DNA of 64,000 bases from Diphasiastrum complanatum (Eukaryota > Streptophyta > Lycopodiopsida > Lycopodiales > Lycopodiaceae): assembly GCA_029204225.1 (NCBI GenBank), contig CM055101.1, forward strand, positions 36,695,648 through 36,759,647. The letters run 5' to 3'. The position numbers and the translations under genes were made by a program. The notes beneath the pieces were generated by a model. That model did not search any database and was not told where the DNA came from. It saw only the letters and a list, made by a program, of their open reading frames with translations. Below, piece by piece: positions 12,030 through 22,652 of this stretch (the stretch's first letter is position 1; every line of letters starts with the position of its first letter).

Positions 12030-12046
12030 CATAATCATAACATTTA

Positions 12047-12204
12047 AATTGTTAAAAATTTAACAAAGAAATATTTCTTCAACAAATAATTCATTTTAAT
12101 GTTCAAACTCATCTAAGACTAACATCAGATGTCATTTCTTCTTTCGCATCTTATCACAATAACTTACTCTTATTGCATCGAAGCTATTAAGATATATGTA
12201 TGTA

Positions 12205-12206
<2 letters not shown>
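12047..12206. other. AT-rich spacer
   Basis: Nothing recognised between the SINE-like insertion and the second TG microsatellite. Confidence 0.4.

Positions 12207-12256
<50 letters not shown>
12207..12256 (+). repeat. (TG)n microsatellite
   Basis: About 24 TG units preceded by ATATATGTATGTATGT. Confidence 0.9.
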
Positions 12257-12257
<1 letters not shown>

Positions 12258-12752
12258 TGCGTAAAATCTACGGAACTTCACACAACCTCCTTTTTTTCTT
12301 GATTTTTTTTTTCAAAATTTGCTAAGAAAATCCGCAAAAATTGCCCAAAAGATGCAACAAAAACTACAAAAAAATAGGAAAAAATAACATAGCTAAGATA
12401 TTACTTAAAAGTAAAATTTTGAAGTTTTTATTTTCAAAATTTGGGCTTTATTTAATTATTTTAACCATTTGTTGGTGTTTTTAACCATCTTTAATGGTTT
12501 TTTTTATCATTTTTGGCAAAAAGAATTTAGGGTTTTCATGGTACGGAACATTTTTGTACCATGGAACCTTGCCATACCTTGAATTCCAACATAATTGATG
12601 TTTGGGCTTATAGTGGATAGATGGCATATTTTAATTGGATCTGGTCACAAATGTTTAAACTCATATTAGTTTGGGCCTTTCAATTAAAAGGCCCAAACTT
12701 CAATTATGCCTATTAGCAGGCTTGAGCAGACCTGTTACCTAGTAGCAGCCAG

Positions 12753-12836
12753 CCTTCAATGCACCTCGCCACAGGGCGGCTCGGTGCATGAAGGTTGCAT
12801 GTTACAGCCGGTAGCGGGCCTGGTCACGCCCGCTAC
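12753..12836. repeat. GC-rich double hairpin
   Basis: Stem-loop 1: CCTTCAATGCACC (12753-12765) pairs with GGTGCATGAAGG (12783-12794) with one bulge, and an inner CGCC/GGCG adds to the stem. Stem-loop 2: GTAGCGGGC (12811-12819) pairs perfectly with GCCCGCTAC (12828-12836) over an 8-nt loop. The block is far more GC-rich than its surroundings. Confidence 0.6.
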
Positions 12837-13451
12837 CTAGTCCATAACCGATTTCGTGGGAGCATTGATTGTGTATGTGTGTGTGTGTGTATTTTTTACC
12901 AATTTGTGGAGTGTAGTTTAGATTAGTTGAGGAGCGGATAAGGCACGCACCAAAGACATGGACATGCAAGAAAGACAACATAATTATTCAAGCGCCTCCC
13001 ACCAGGGACGCCACTCACATAGAGATGGCGACAGCAGAAGGAGAGCACCGGAAAGCATTCCCCAACATTAGCCAACCAGATGAGAGGTACGAAGATACCC
13101 TGATAGGTTGGTAACATTGGCAGAATGAATGGGGACAGCATAGATAAGTAGAATAAAATGTGAGGCAGGCAACACAGCAGCTCTCATCTCTCAGTTCTGA
13201 TGAGCACCGAGAAAGCTCCTCAAATTCAGCTGGAGGTACACATTCTTCACGAGAACACAGTGTTTATCTTTCAGACTCAAACTTGGATCAAACCCCCCCA
13301 CCCCCCTCTTCCGACCCAGCTCGTCTCCGTAGTGAAAAATACAAAATACGTCGCTCTCCTTCAGACGACGAAGAAAACAACAACCTCAACCAGCACCAGT
13401 CCTTGTGAATCAGAATCTGAGAAGCTCAGTAACATCTAATAAGCAAGGGCT
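12837..13451. other. Unassigned; short ORFs only
   Basis: Overlapping plus-strand ORFs at 13160-13408 and 13200-13439 and a minus-strand ORF at 12923-13141 show no domain. The 13160 ORF is rich in Ser, Glu and Pro and could be a gag remnant because a gag zinc knuckle follows at 13590. Confidence 0.3.
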
Positions 13452-13637
13452 TTGATTGGGCTGGCAGGCTTTGACATCTCACAATTGAAACTTGTACCCT
13501 GGTTGGGAACAGCCAAAAGCCAGAGCGCAGCTAGCTCATCTTTTAGATCTCGACCCACCACGGATCAAAAAAATGCTATAAAGAAAGACCCATGTTACTA
13601 TTGTCGTAAAGATGAGCATTTTGAAAGTGAATGCTAA
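13452..13637 (+). pseudogene. Copia-type gag fragment with zinc knuckle
   Basis: A 61-codon frame ends in CYYCRKDEHFESEC, an intact CX2CX4HX4C retroviral zinc knuckle, preceded by basic and Ser-rich text. Zinc knuckles of this spacing bind RNA in gag proteins. Nothing else of the element was seen. Confidence 0.6.
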
Positions 13638-15459
13638 ATCAAGCACCATAGAAATTGTGTTATAGGTTCAATATAATTGTGTTATTGGCATTTTCATAAC
13701 ACTCAATGCTATTTTTCTTGTCCAATCTACCACATCTCCCCGCTTTCTTGACACTCAAGTAAGGCAATTCAAATTCTATAATCTGATTATCTTTCCACAA
13801 TGGACCTCTACAATTTTTTAGGACATTCTCATCATGCTTTCTAAAATCTATAGTGTGTGGTAGATCTAGGAGTGGAGCTTGTGGAGGGTTGACATCATTT
13901 CTAAGATTGTCAGTATGCTAGTTGTCTCATATAGAATTGTATGAGTTGTCTGTCGCTTCTGCAATCAACAGTCGAATGACTTTGTGTCTGTCTACGTAAT
14001 CAACCTTATTGATTTCGCCAACTTCGCAGTTAGAATCAAGTAGAATCATCTAAGTCATTCGACTCACCATTTTGATTTGAATATGATAGGTGTAGTTCAT
14101 GCACCGAGGGGAAAGGCTCATTTCGCAAAGCCTCATTCAATTCTCCCAACACTCCCGATGGCCATTACCTACTACCTAGAAAAATTCAAATAATAAGCCA
14201 TTTAGATCCCTTTCAAGTGTTAAGACAACCATTGTTATCAAGCGACCTTTCATTTTATGCTTGAGGCATGAAGATTTCCTATAAGAAATCATGTTCGGAA
14301 AGAGTGTGATTTAGGGTGAATGGAATCCTCTAAATGTAGCCTTGAAGGTGCCCTGTTCAACACATTATTCAAATGAAATTAAGAGCCCATGAAAGTTTGT
14401 CATCAATTTGCCTCTACACATTGAATATCCAAGAAAAAATTGCTATTTTAGTGGTTTTCCTACTAATTCAAAAGAGCATGTTGAGTATGGATCAAAGGCA
14501 AGCTAGAACCAGAAGTAATTGTCCACACATTGTTTTCTAAGATCACTAAAAACAAAGGATCAAATTTTCATATCTTACAAAGATTCGTCTTGATACTAGT
14601 GTGAATCATGACAACCTCAAAGATCTTCTCGCATGATGTGCCTACTGTCGATTTGGAAGACATGTCCTTCTATGAAGGACATGACAAGACTTATTTTGAA
14701 GTCTTCCAAAATTGGTCTTACATGACCTCTATATGAATCGAAAAATGAAGGGATAAGAAGTGTCCAAGTTCACCAAAAAATTAAGAGATGAAGGGTTTAT
14801 TATTGTGGTGGCAACTCTAAGGGCACTCTAAATACAATTTTATTAATGAATTTATTTATGTGGGTTAGTTCATTTTGCCCTTGATATTCAAGTGGGTCCT
14901 TAAGGACATTCCTACACTCATTCAAAGGTTGTTCGTTTTTGTCAAAATTGCATAAACAAAAGAAAAACAAGCTTCACTTTGCATTTTTTTACAGTTTTTT
15001 GGTCAAAGGGATTGATTTGACCATTTTATAAAGGACATTTTTGCCTACCCAATAAGCAAACTTTTCTAAGTTCCCATCTTGAGATTCTAAGGTTGTCTGA
15101 ATAGAGCTAATGTAAAGAAAAAATTGGACTATCGGACTTTTTACTAACTAGAAAAGTGGTGTTCTTCATTGAAGAGTAAAACGAAATTTTAAGCCTTACC
15201 TTTCAGTTACACACAATTATTGTGGTTTCGCCAAATGAAATGGATGGCAGAGGACAATTCTCTTATTGAATATTAGCCCGTTAGATAGCAAAAACTAAGT
15301 CATTTGGAGATTCAAAACAAAAAGTCTTTTGAGTTTGGAAGATTTGTGGGTAATTACTATTGGAGAAGTTGAGACATGTGTGCTTTTTGTTCTTTAATAA
15401 AAGCTAAAGCTTCAAGACATGAGGAGAGAGAGTGGCAAAGGAGTTTTGAACAATCGATT
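13638..15459. other. No recognisable gene
   Basis: About 1.8 kb with many stops in all frames, no long ORF and no clear repeats. It is probably old transposon debris. Confidence 0.4.
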
Positions 15460-16020
15460 GAAATTTAAGATGAAAATTGTGCTAATGGCCAAGGAGTTGT
15501 ATGATGTTGTCACAGGTGTAGAAGTTAGACCCAATGTAGACAGCGAAGCAATCTCCAAATGGTAGCTAAAGGTTGCTCGTGGTAATCATCCTCAACATCT
15601 CATATACATAGATCAGCCACATATATGAAACTCAACCAACAAAAGAAGTTTGGGATATTCTTAGTACCTTGTATGACGTGAGGGATATAACTTCCAAGTT
15701 ACATCTCGGAAGAAGATTCTTCTCCCTCAAGATGTCTGGTGGTGATTCACTACGGAATCACGTAAACCAATTCAACAACCTCTTGTAGCAAATGGTTGTC
15801 CAGTTCTTCGAATACATACTCGCATGCTCTATGTGCAAACACAGGCTCAAAGAAGTAGAAGAAGAAAGACCCAAAATAGTTCAAGTCAAATTAGCCAGCC
15901 CAAAGTCAATAGCAGTCATCAAATTCACAAATACTACAAGCGCACCAATCATGAGATTCAAGATTGAAGGATGTTGAAAGCCAAGAACAACAGCAAGAAG
16001 TAATCGAATTAACAAATGAA
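15460..16020 (+). pseudogene. Copia gag relic (family A)
   Basis: Plus-strand frames read LMAKELYDVVTGVEVRPN, then KEVWDILSTLYDVRDITS with KLHLGRRFFSLKMSGGDSL (the UBN2-type gag core), then a decayed zinc knuckle KYYKRTNHEIQD near 15935. The wording matches the gag of the 1955-3290 relic (MAKELYDVVTGAEA) and the knuckle of the 400-1955 relic (YYKCTNHEIQDC). Stops and frameshifts are present. Confidence 0.7.
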
Positions 16021-16138
16021 TGCAACTATAGAAACATCTCATGCCCTGTTAAGAACAACATAACCATAGAAAAGACAAAGCTAGTATGATCCACCCAACC
16101 AAATTATGCACTCTCCTATAAAATGCCCCTCCTAGTCT

Positions 16139-16378
16139 AGTGAGTTTGCATGTGATAGGTGGTAGTTGCTGATGACACCCACCATTCATGCTACATGCAT
16201 GTGTTTTTGATGCATGAGGAGTCCCAGTCCACTACTGAAGGATTGCATGGCCCGTCTAGTGTGAGTTTGCATGTGATAGGTGGTAGTTGCTGATGACACC
16301 CACCATTCATGCTACATGCATGTGTTTTTGATGCATGAGGAGTCCCAGTCCACTGCTGAAGGATTGCACTGCCCCCTA
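16139..16378 (+). repeat. 121-bp tandem duplication
   Basis: TGAGTTTGCATGTGATAGG recurs at 16141 and 16262, and the following 110 bp are nearly identical (ATGCTACATGCATGTG, then AGTCCCAGTCCACT). Two copies. Confidence 0.85.
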
Positions 16379-16525
16379 CTATATGTAGTGCAAACATCCC
16401 AAAGAGAGCTAGTAGCCACGACTTAGTTTCTCGACTTTCAACACTTGCCATCCGAACCCATTCGACATACAAGCAGCCAACTCATCAAGAAATATCAGAC
16501 TTAAGCAACTTGAAGTTCTGGAACC

Positions 16526-17212
16526 TGTGAAGAATTGCCAAAAATTGGCAAATCTAGCTTGATCAAAAAGCATGTAGTATAATGTAACTTTTGTACATAA
16601 GTGGATTCCACAATATGCCATGTGGCAATCCACTCCTAATGTAGGTTAGTTCAAGTCCATAGGGTTGGTCATGTCATTTTGGTAGTGATTCCTAGTTTAT
16701 AGCACCTAAATCCTAGATTTAAGGTAAAAATTGACCAACTAGCTATCTACCAAGCACGACTCTAGGAAATAGAGTAGGGTTTTGTTTTAGGGCAAAAATA
16801 TTGAGTTAACTTCCTTATGACATGCTAGAAATCCACCTAACTTTACAAAGGAAGTCGAATTTGCTATGTATTCCAAGCTCCCATAGTGAGAAGATAGAAT
16901 ATTTTTGGAGCTCATTGGCAATCTCAAGTAGTTCACTCTGCACATTGAGTTTTTGTGATCCAAATGCAACCAAATCAATTTCTACTTGTTTATCAGCTTG
17001 AAGGCCATACTAAAGTCTGTAGTACCATGTGTGGGCTCGGATTTAAATGTTGATCAATGCTTTTGATTGTTAATACTTGTTGTTTGTCAAATAGCCAATC
17101 TAGATCAACTTTTTTGTGTCTAGTTTTTTGATAGATTGTTAAGCAAGCATCCAATCACTCTTGTGGATCCTTTGTAGATCCATTTATGGTCCTAAAGCAC
17201 AGTGCTTTCACA
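16526..17212 (+). repeat. 5' LTR of element D1
   Basis: It starts TGTGAAGAATTGCC and ends TTTCACA, immediately before the PBS. The first ~215 bp match the 3' copy at 21828-22058 except for substitutions and a ~13-bp indel. Confidence 0.85.
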
Positions 17213-17225
17213 TGGTATCAAAGCC
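17213..17225 (+). other. Primer-binding site of D1
   Basis: TGGTATCAAAGCC abuts the LTR end and differs by one base from the initiator-Met PBS TGGTATCAGAGC. Confidence 0.8.
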
Positions 17226-17374
17226 AAGTAAAAGAGCACTAACCATTGATCAAAACCAAATTTATTTTTAGCAAGTTTTGGTGCTAAAAACTAGTATTGA
17301 GAGGGCAAGCTAGAATCTTGATTTTGGTGAGGGGATTTTATCACAAACTTAGTAGGGATCCAAATATGTACTTT

Positions 17375-17386
17375 TCACACGTGTGA
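17375..17386. promoter_or_regulatory. Palindrome TCACACGTGTGA in D1 leader
   Basis: A perfect 12-bp palindrome with an ACACGTGT core, 150 bp downstream of the PBS. Related palindromes occur at 29028, 31141, 31161, 59081 and 62845. Confidence 0.6.
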
Positions 17387-18190
17387 GAACCTCTGAACCT
17401 GATCCAAAGAGATTTAATTTTTTAGCTTTTGATGTAATTTTTGGTGGAAATCTTAGGATAAGCGACCAAGATTGAGTGCCATTGATTAGATTTGACATAG
17501 GGTCATGAGATCTAATTAATCTAGGCTGAAATCAGGTCCTCTAAACTTGTTTTACAGGTCTTGAAAGTACATCATAAAGTGTGAGGGAGATTTAGTCATG
17601 TTTTTGTCCAAAAATGGTGAAAATTGGTAGTATTTGATAAGTCTTTGATAGATTTTCATGTAATCTTCATTTCTTCTTTGTGAGGGAGTGTAAGAATTGT
17701 GACTAGAAGTCTAAAGAGAGGGCTTGAAGTCAAATTTGAGGTAATCAAGACAAAGTGAAACCTTTGTGAGTTTCTAGGTTCAAATCAAAACCAATTTTCT
17801 TGAGCATTGTTTGGTAGGATCCTTCCAAAAAGTTCTTTTGAATCAAGATCAAGGGGATCTTGCTACTTGAATATTTGTGCATTTCAAGTAAGTTTCTAGT
17901 GGGAAAATTCTAGAAAAGAACTTAGGGAGGGCAAGAAGTTCAATCTACTTTGTGTTCACTGATTTTCTCAAGAGTAGTCAATAGAGTGAAAAATTGGCAA
18001 GATTTGATTGTTAGTAGATTTTACTTCATCTTATCTTCATTCCAACTTTGTGATGGAGTGCTAGAACTGAGATTATAAGTCCATTTGTTGGATTAGAAAT
18101 ATAGTTTGAGTGAAACACTACAAGTGTGAGATCTTTGTGAGTTTCAAAATCAATTAAATCTATTTCTTGTGTGTAGAATTCACTAGTAAG

Positions 18191-18751
18191 ATGGGATCTA
18201 TTGGAGCATACCTTCTAGAAGCTAGGGAGATATTGAATTTTAAAAATTATTATATTTGGAAGGTTAGAATGGAGTCACTAATGGTGCTCCAAGACCTTTA
18301 TGAGTTCTTGATTGATGATGAAGATGAACATATAGGTGCATAGGAGTTGATCAAATACAAGAAGAGATGTAGGCTAGCACTTCATTGTGTGAAGATGAAT
18401 GTGAGCAATGATTTGTTGAGAGAAGTATCAACATGTACTAGTGCTAAAGAGGCTTGGGAGTCTTTAAAATCAATCTATGAATCTAGCAACACTTCTAGAG
18501 TCCTCATGCTTAGAAATCAGATTTTGCAAAGCATGAGAAGTGAGGAGAGTGCACAGGATTATGTGCTTAGAATCAAGTCTCTAAATAGGGAGTTGGCTTC
18601 CATTGGAGAGAAGATTCATGATGGAGGGCTTGTACAAATTGTCCTTAATGGTCTAGGAGATGACTTTGCAAATTTGGTCCAAAGTTTTGCCATCCAAGAC
18701 ACTTTGCCAACTATAGAAAACCTTCAAACAACAACATCATTTATTACTTGA
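18191..18751 (+). pseudogene. D1 gag, N-terminal part
   Basis: It begins at an ATG (18191) reading MGSIGAYLLEAREILNFKNY, then WKVRMESL. It is open for 186 codons except a TAG at 18341-18343, and ends at a TGA near 18749. The segment SNTSRVLMLRNQILQSM followed by LVQIVLNGLGDDF and NLVQSFAIQDTLP is the copia gag (UBN2-type) core and closely resembles the gag of the 58645-63062 element. Downstream frames are disturbed before the nested element at 18967. Confidence 0.8.
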
Positions 18752-18966
18752 GAAAGTACAATGCAAACAAATGAATATCATCAACTATTAAACGAAACGA
18801 AAAACACAATAATGAATCCACTGAGCAATTTTACAATGTATAAGTGGCTAAAGAGTGTAGGATGCTCCACACCAAGGCAAGAATGAGTTCATTGTCTTTG
18901 CAGGATGGAGATGAGAAAGCCAATTTCTCATTCAAGAGAAAAAAGAAAACCAATGAAAAGAAAACG

Positions 18967-19455
18967 TGTTATGTCAATGTCCTGTACAAGAGAATCGAAA
19001 TAATTTCTGACGTGGATAGCCGGTCACTCTAGTGGTATGTGATTATTAGTTATGCTACGTCATTCCGGACGTGATCGTATCAAGTAATTAATAATCATAT
19101 GAGGGCCCAGACCTATAATTGGAGATAAGAGCACATGCATGGTGAAGACTACTTTAATGCAAGAATAGGAGGTCAATAGCTCAATTTAGGTTGCATGGGA
19201 GTCCTAGAAAGAATATTTTCTCTCTCTTGGAGAGGAAATATCCATTGGAAACTTGCTCATCCTCCTATTGTGAATTGTAATTCTTGAGCCAATTTCTCCT
19301 CTCCTCTCTTGTGTTCTTCATTGTGGCTTGGGGGTGGATTGGTTAGGGTATTGACTAGCCTCTCCATATTGGTTAAGTAATTCATGCTCCAGAGGTGTCC
19401 TTTTGGTTTGCATGTGACAGGATTTTTGAAGATCTTCACTTGGCGATCGTTATGA
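18967..19455 (+). repeat. Left LTR of the nested element
   Basis: Nearly the same sequence as 19670-20162. It contains an inverted repeat: GTGATTATTAGTTA (near 19040) against TAATTAATAATCATA (near 19086), enclosing ACGTC/GACGT. Confidence 0.75.
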
Positions 19456-19669
19456 GAAAGATTTTACCCATTTGGAGGACTTATCGCTTAGTGTTCCTTT
19501 GAAACCTGAAAAAGTAATCAGAACCTGAGGAATCGTTCTATCTCTGAGTGCTTGATCAGGTGGAAGGGACAGACTAAGAATGATGATTCGTGGGAGCAGG
19601 TCGAAAGCATAAAGAAAATTTTTTCTAGGTTTCACTTCTAGAAATAGAAGTGGTTCAAGGGGAGAAGAA

Positions 19670-20162
19670 TGTTATGTCCATGTCCTATACAAGGGAATCG
19701 GAAAAATTCCTGACGTGGATAGCTGGTCACTCTAGTTGTATGTGATTATTAGTTATGCTACATCATTCCGGACGTGGTCGTATCAAGTAATCAATAATCA
19801 TATGAGGGCCCAGACCTATAATTGGACATAGGAGCACATGCATAGTGAAGACTACTTTAATACAAGAATAGGAGGTCAATAGCTCAATTTAGGTTGCATG
19901 GGAGTCCTAGGGGAAATATTCTCTCTCTCTTGGAGAGGATATATCCATTGGAAACTCGCCCATCCTCCTATTGTGAATTGTGATTTTTGAGCCAGTTTTT
20001 CTTTCCCTCTCTTGTGTTCTTCACTATGGCTTGGGGGTGGATTGGTTAGGGTATTGACTAGCCTCTCCATATTGGCTGGGTGGTTCATGCTCCACAGGTG
20101 TCCTTTTTGTTTGCATGTGACAGGATTCTTGAAGATCTTCACTTGACGATCATTATAAGAAG
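19670..20162 (+). repeat. Right LTR of the nested element
   Basis: It starts TGTTATGTCC just after a purine tract and keeps the same internal inverted repeat. Its 3' end is approximate because the similarity fades at TTATAAGAA. Confidence 0.7.
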
Positions 20163-20989
20163 CATCCAAAGGAGGCCAAAGAAGAGGATGATGCATCATG
20201 CTCAAAAGACAAGTCAAAGCAAAAATGCTTCTTTTGTGGAAAGAAGGGGCATTATGCATCCGAATGCTACAAGAGGCTAAGAGCACAAGAGGAGGAAGAC
20301 AAACAAGAAAACCTTGCACATGAGAATGAGGAGGATGAAGTAGATGTATTCTTGATGGCATCTACATCCTCACCAACAAGCAATGGCAATTCAAAAGATA
20401 CATGGTGTATTGATAGTGGGGCTAACTCTCACATGTCTTGTGAAAGAGATTTTTTTTCAACCTTACACTCATTCAATGATGCTAAAAAAAAATTCTTTAC
20501 TGCAAGTAATGAAGAGTGTAGGGTAGATGGTGTTGGTACCATCTCTTTGTATCTAGAATCCTCAATAAGTATGGATTCAGAAAATGTCCTTTATGTACCA
20601 TCAATCACCAAGAATATGCTAAGTATTGGTCAACTCTTGGAAATAGGTTTGGATGTCCACTCTGAGCATGGTGTTTGTTCCATTTTTGATGTTTGCATGC
20701 AAAGGGATTTAAACATGGAAGATTGTTTAAGTTGGAAGCTAGTGTTGCTTTTGAGAGTGTGAGCTTGGCAAAGGAGGAGATCACTCAAGAGGAGATCTTG
20801 GTAAAGTGTGATCTTGCTTGCATTGAGGAGGAACATCAAAAGGAGGAAGATCTTGAGGATCAGCCTCAAAGCATGAGAGTTCCAAGGAGGTCCAATGACA
20901 AAGGCCGAGCCATCAAATTGCATGCAAATTTTCCATTCAAGTATGCATGTTGCAAAAATGGTGAGCATTGGAGAGTCTACTATCTCTGA
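20163..20989 (+). pseudogene. D1 gag zinc knuckle and aspartic protease
   Basis: Coding resumes with HPKEAKEEDD. An intact zinc knuckle CFFCGKKGHYASEC (CX2CX4HX4C) follows, then an acidic linker, then a protease with an intact active site WCIDSGANSHM (near 20404) and VLYVPSITKNMLSIGQL. A frame change near 20690 leads to KGFKHGRLFKLE, the start of the GAG-pre-integrase segment, but after that comes Glu-rich text (EEEHQKEEDLEDQPQ) instead of the HHCC zinc domain and integrase. Confidence 0.75.
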
Positions 20990-21129
20990 ATACTCGAGTG
21001 ATTTGTTGCTTATCTTTCAGATCTATGATGTTTAGTACTCTTTACGACAAGACAATGAAATTAGGTGCTTTCAAATCTCCATTGGTTGTTGATAAAGCAA
21101 TTTCATAGGATAACTATTTTTGTAATAGT

Positions 21130-21592
21130 TTGAATAGTGTCATAAAAGATGAAACATCATTTGCTTTGGAAATCTTTGGGTCCACATGCTTTGAGCATGA
21201 TTATTCCAATATAAGGACCAAAGATCATCCTATTTCAATGATAGGAATAATGGTAATGTTTTGCTCTTCAAGTAAAGATTGTAGAATCTATTTGTTTTCC
21301 ACCAAAGAAGTTGTCAATGGTGAAAATGTGATCTTTCAAGAGTGGAAGATTTGTAAACTTGAAGAAGCGCCTTTGGATAAAAAACCTTTTTCAATTCATT
21401 GATGTTTTGGATTCAATTCAAGTGGAGGAGCAAGCTCAAGATCCGAGGACTCCAAGAAAAACCTTGAGTATCAAGATGGAGCCATCAAGACTCAATCATA
21501 TGGATCAAGCAAGGCAAGTTATTTTTGACAACATTATGTATGCACTTAATATTTTAATTAATGTATCTTCAAGTGCACAAAATGCCTTGTAA
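21130..21592 (+). pseudogene. D1 distal internal region; integrase C-terminal-like scrap
   Basis: A 90-codon frame (21130-21402) contains MVMFCSSSKDCRIYLFSTKE and then VVNGENVIFQEW. This follows the pattern of the copia integrase C-terminal SH3-like region (GYSxxSKxYRLYxPxxKxVxxSRDVxFxE). An overlapping frame continues to 21592. Weak but ordered similarity. Confidence 0.4.
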
Positions 21593-21827
21593 TCCATGGC
21601 TTGGCATGTTGTTTAGTTTTGAAGTGTGCTACATGTATATAGACACATTTATGGAACATCTTGTGAAGGACCCTTTAAGCCTGTGGTGAAAGATCTTTCA
21701 TGGACATCATTCTCTATTGGTGTCTCAAAATTTCCTTGCTTGTAGCTGGATTTTTTAGACACTTCTAAAAGCATTCATTCATCTAGCGAGAGAGTTGTAG
21801 ATAGATCAAGCTAAATTTGAGGAGGAG

Positions 21828-22058
21828 TGTGAAGAATTGCCAAAAATTGGCAAATCTAGCTTGATCAAAAACCATGTAGTATAATGTAAATTTTGTACAT
21901 AACTGGATTCCACACATGTTAGGCCAATATGCCACATGGCAATCCACTCCTAATGTAGGTTAGGTCAAGTCCATAGGGTTGGTCATGTCATCTTGATAGT
22001 GATTCCTAGTTTGTAGCACCTAAATCCTAGATTTAAGGTGAAAATTGACCAACTAGCC
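21828..22058 (+). repeat. Truncated 3' LTR of D1
   Basis: It starts TGTGAAGAATTGCC right after the purine-rich GAGGAGGAG, and matches the 5' LTR until ACCAACTAGC, where similarity stops. Confidence 0.85.
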
Positions 22059-22652
22059 CGATTATAATTAATTACTTTTATGCTACTTGGCACAATACTC
22101 AATTTATTGGTCACTTTTATCAACATTGTAGTTGTCACATCACAAATCAGAGGCTCAGCTCTTTATATTGGAAAATACATAACTTGAAAACATCACTTTG
22201 TCTAGAAAAAATATAGATTTTATATCGCTTACAGAAAATCTGAGAACCTTATTGACTGGTGACAGAGGCTTGCTGAAATATCCACCCTTGTCACTTCTGC
22301 CCTTGACTTTGAAATTTCTTTGAGCTCTGGATTTATCCTTTTCGTACTTTGTGTATAGCTCCACGAGCTCCAGATTTGATCATTTTCGCACATGTATCAA
22401 GGGTCCATGAGTCAAAGGATTTACCGTTTACTACTCACTTTGTGATCCACTTGGTACCTTCTTGCTTTGCACCTTTTTCTCTCCTTGTCCCAGCCTGATT
22501 TTTGCTTTCTTCCATTTGGTTATTTAAGGTAGACAAGGATTGAATACTCCGCAATGCACTTTTCACTTGGCTCAAAGTAGTTGTCCTTAAACCAAACAAA
22601 TATCACCGTTGACTCGGCCTTAGGTGGTCGAGAGTCGGATGGTTGCACAAGT
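22059..22652. other. Unassigned spacer between D1 and the next LTR
   Basis: A 69-codon minus-strand ORF (22155-22364) is Lys/Ser-rich without recognised motifs. No repeats seen. Confidence 0.35.

Larger units (their letters stand above)
18967..20162 (+). mobile_element. Small non-autonomous LTR element nested in D1 gag
   Basis: Two direct repeats of about 490 bp, both starting TGTTATGTC, bracket only about 210 bp of internal sequence. A purine tract AAGGGGAGAAGAA (19657-19669) directly precedes the second repeat, as a PPT should. D1 gag-type coding resumes right after the second repeat (HPKEAKEEDD at 20163), which shows insertion into gag. No coding capacity was seen. It resembles terminal-repeat retrotransposons in miniature (TRIM/SMART-like) but with longer LTRs. 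The right boundary, the PBS and the target-site duplication could not be fixed. Confidence 0.65.
16526..22058 (+). mobile_element. Non-autonomous copia-like LTR element D1 (3' end truncated)
   Basis: The 5' LTR (16526-17212) is followed directly by a tRNA-Met-type PBS. Gag-protease follows, then about 800 bp of short frames, then a purine tract and a 3' LTR that starts with the same TGTGAAGAATTGCC. No integrase core, RT or RNase H was found between protease and the 3' LTR, only a piece resembling the integrase C-terminal region. A second LTR element sits inside gag (18967-20162). The 3' LTR stops near 22058, so a target-site duplication cannot be checked. It would depend on another element for RT and integrase. 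Confidence 0.8.

Noticed and set aside
19876-20361. 161-codon minus-strand ORF
   Set aside because: It overlaps the right LTR of the nested element and the D1 gag on the opposite strand; no motif.
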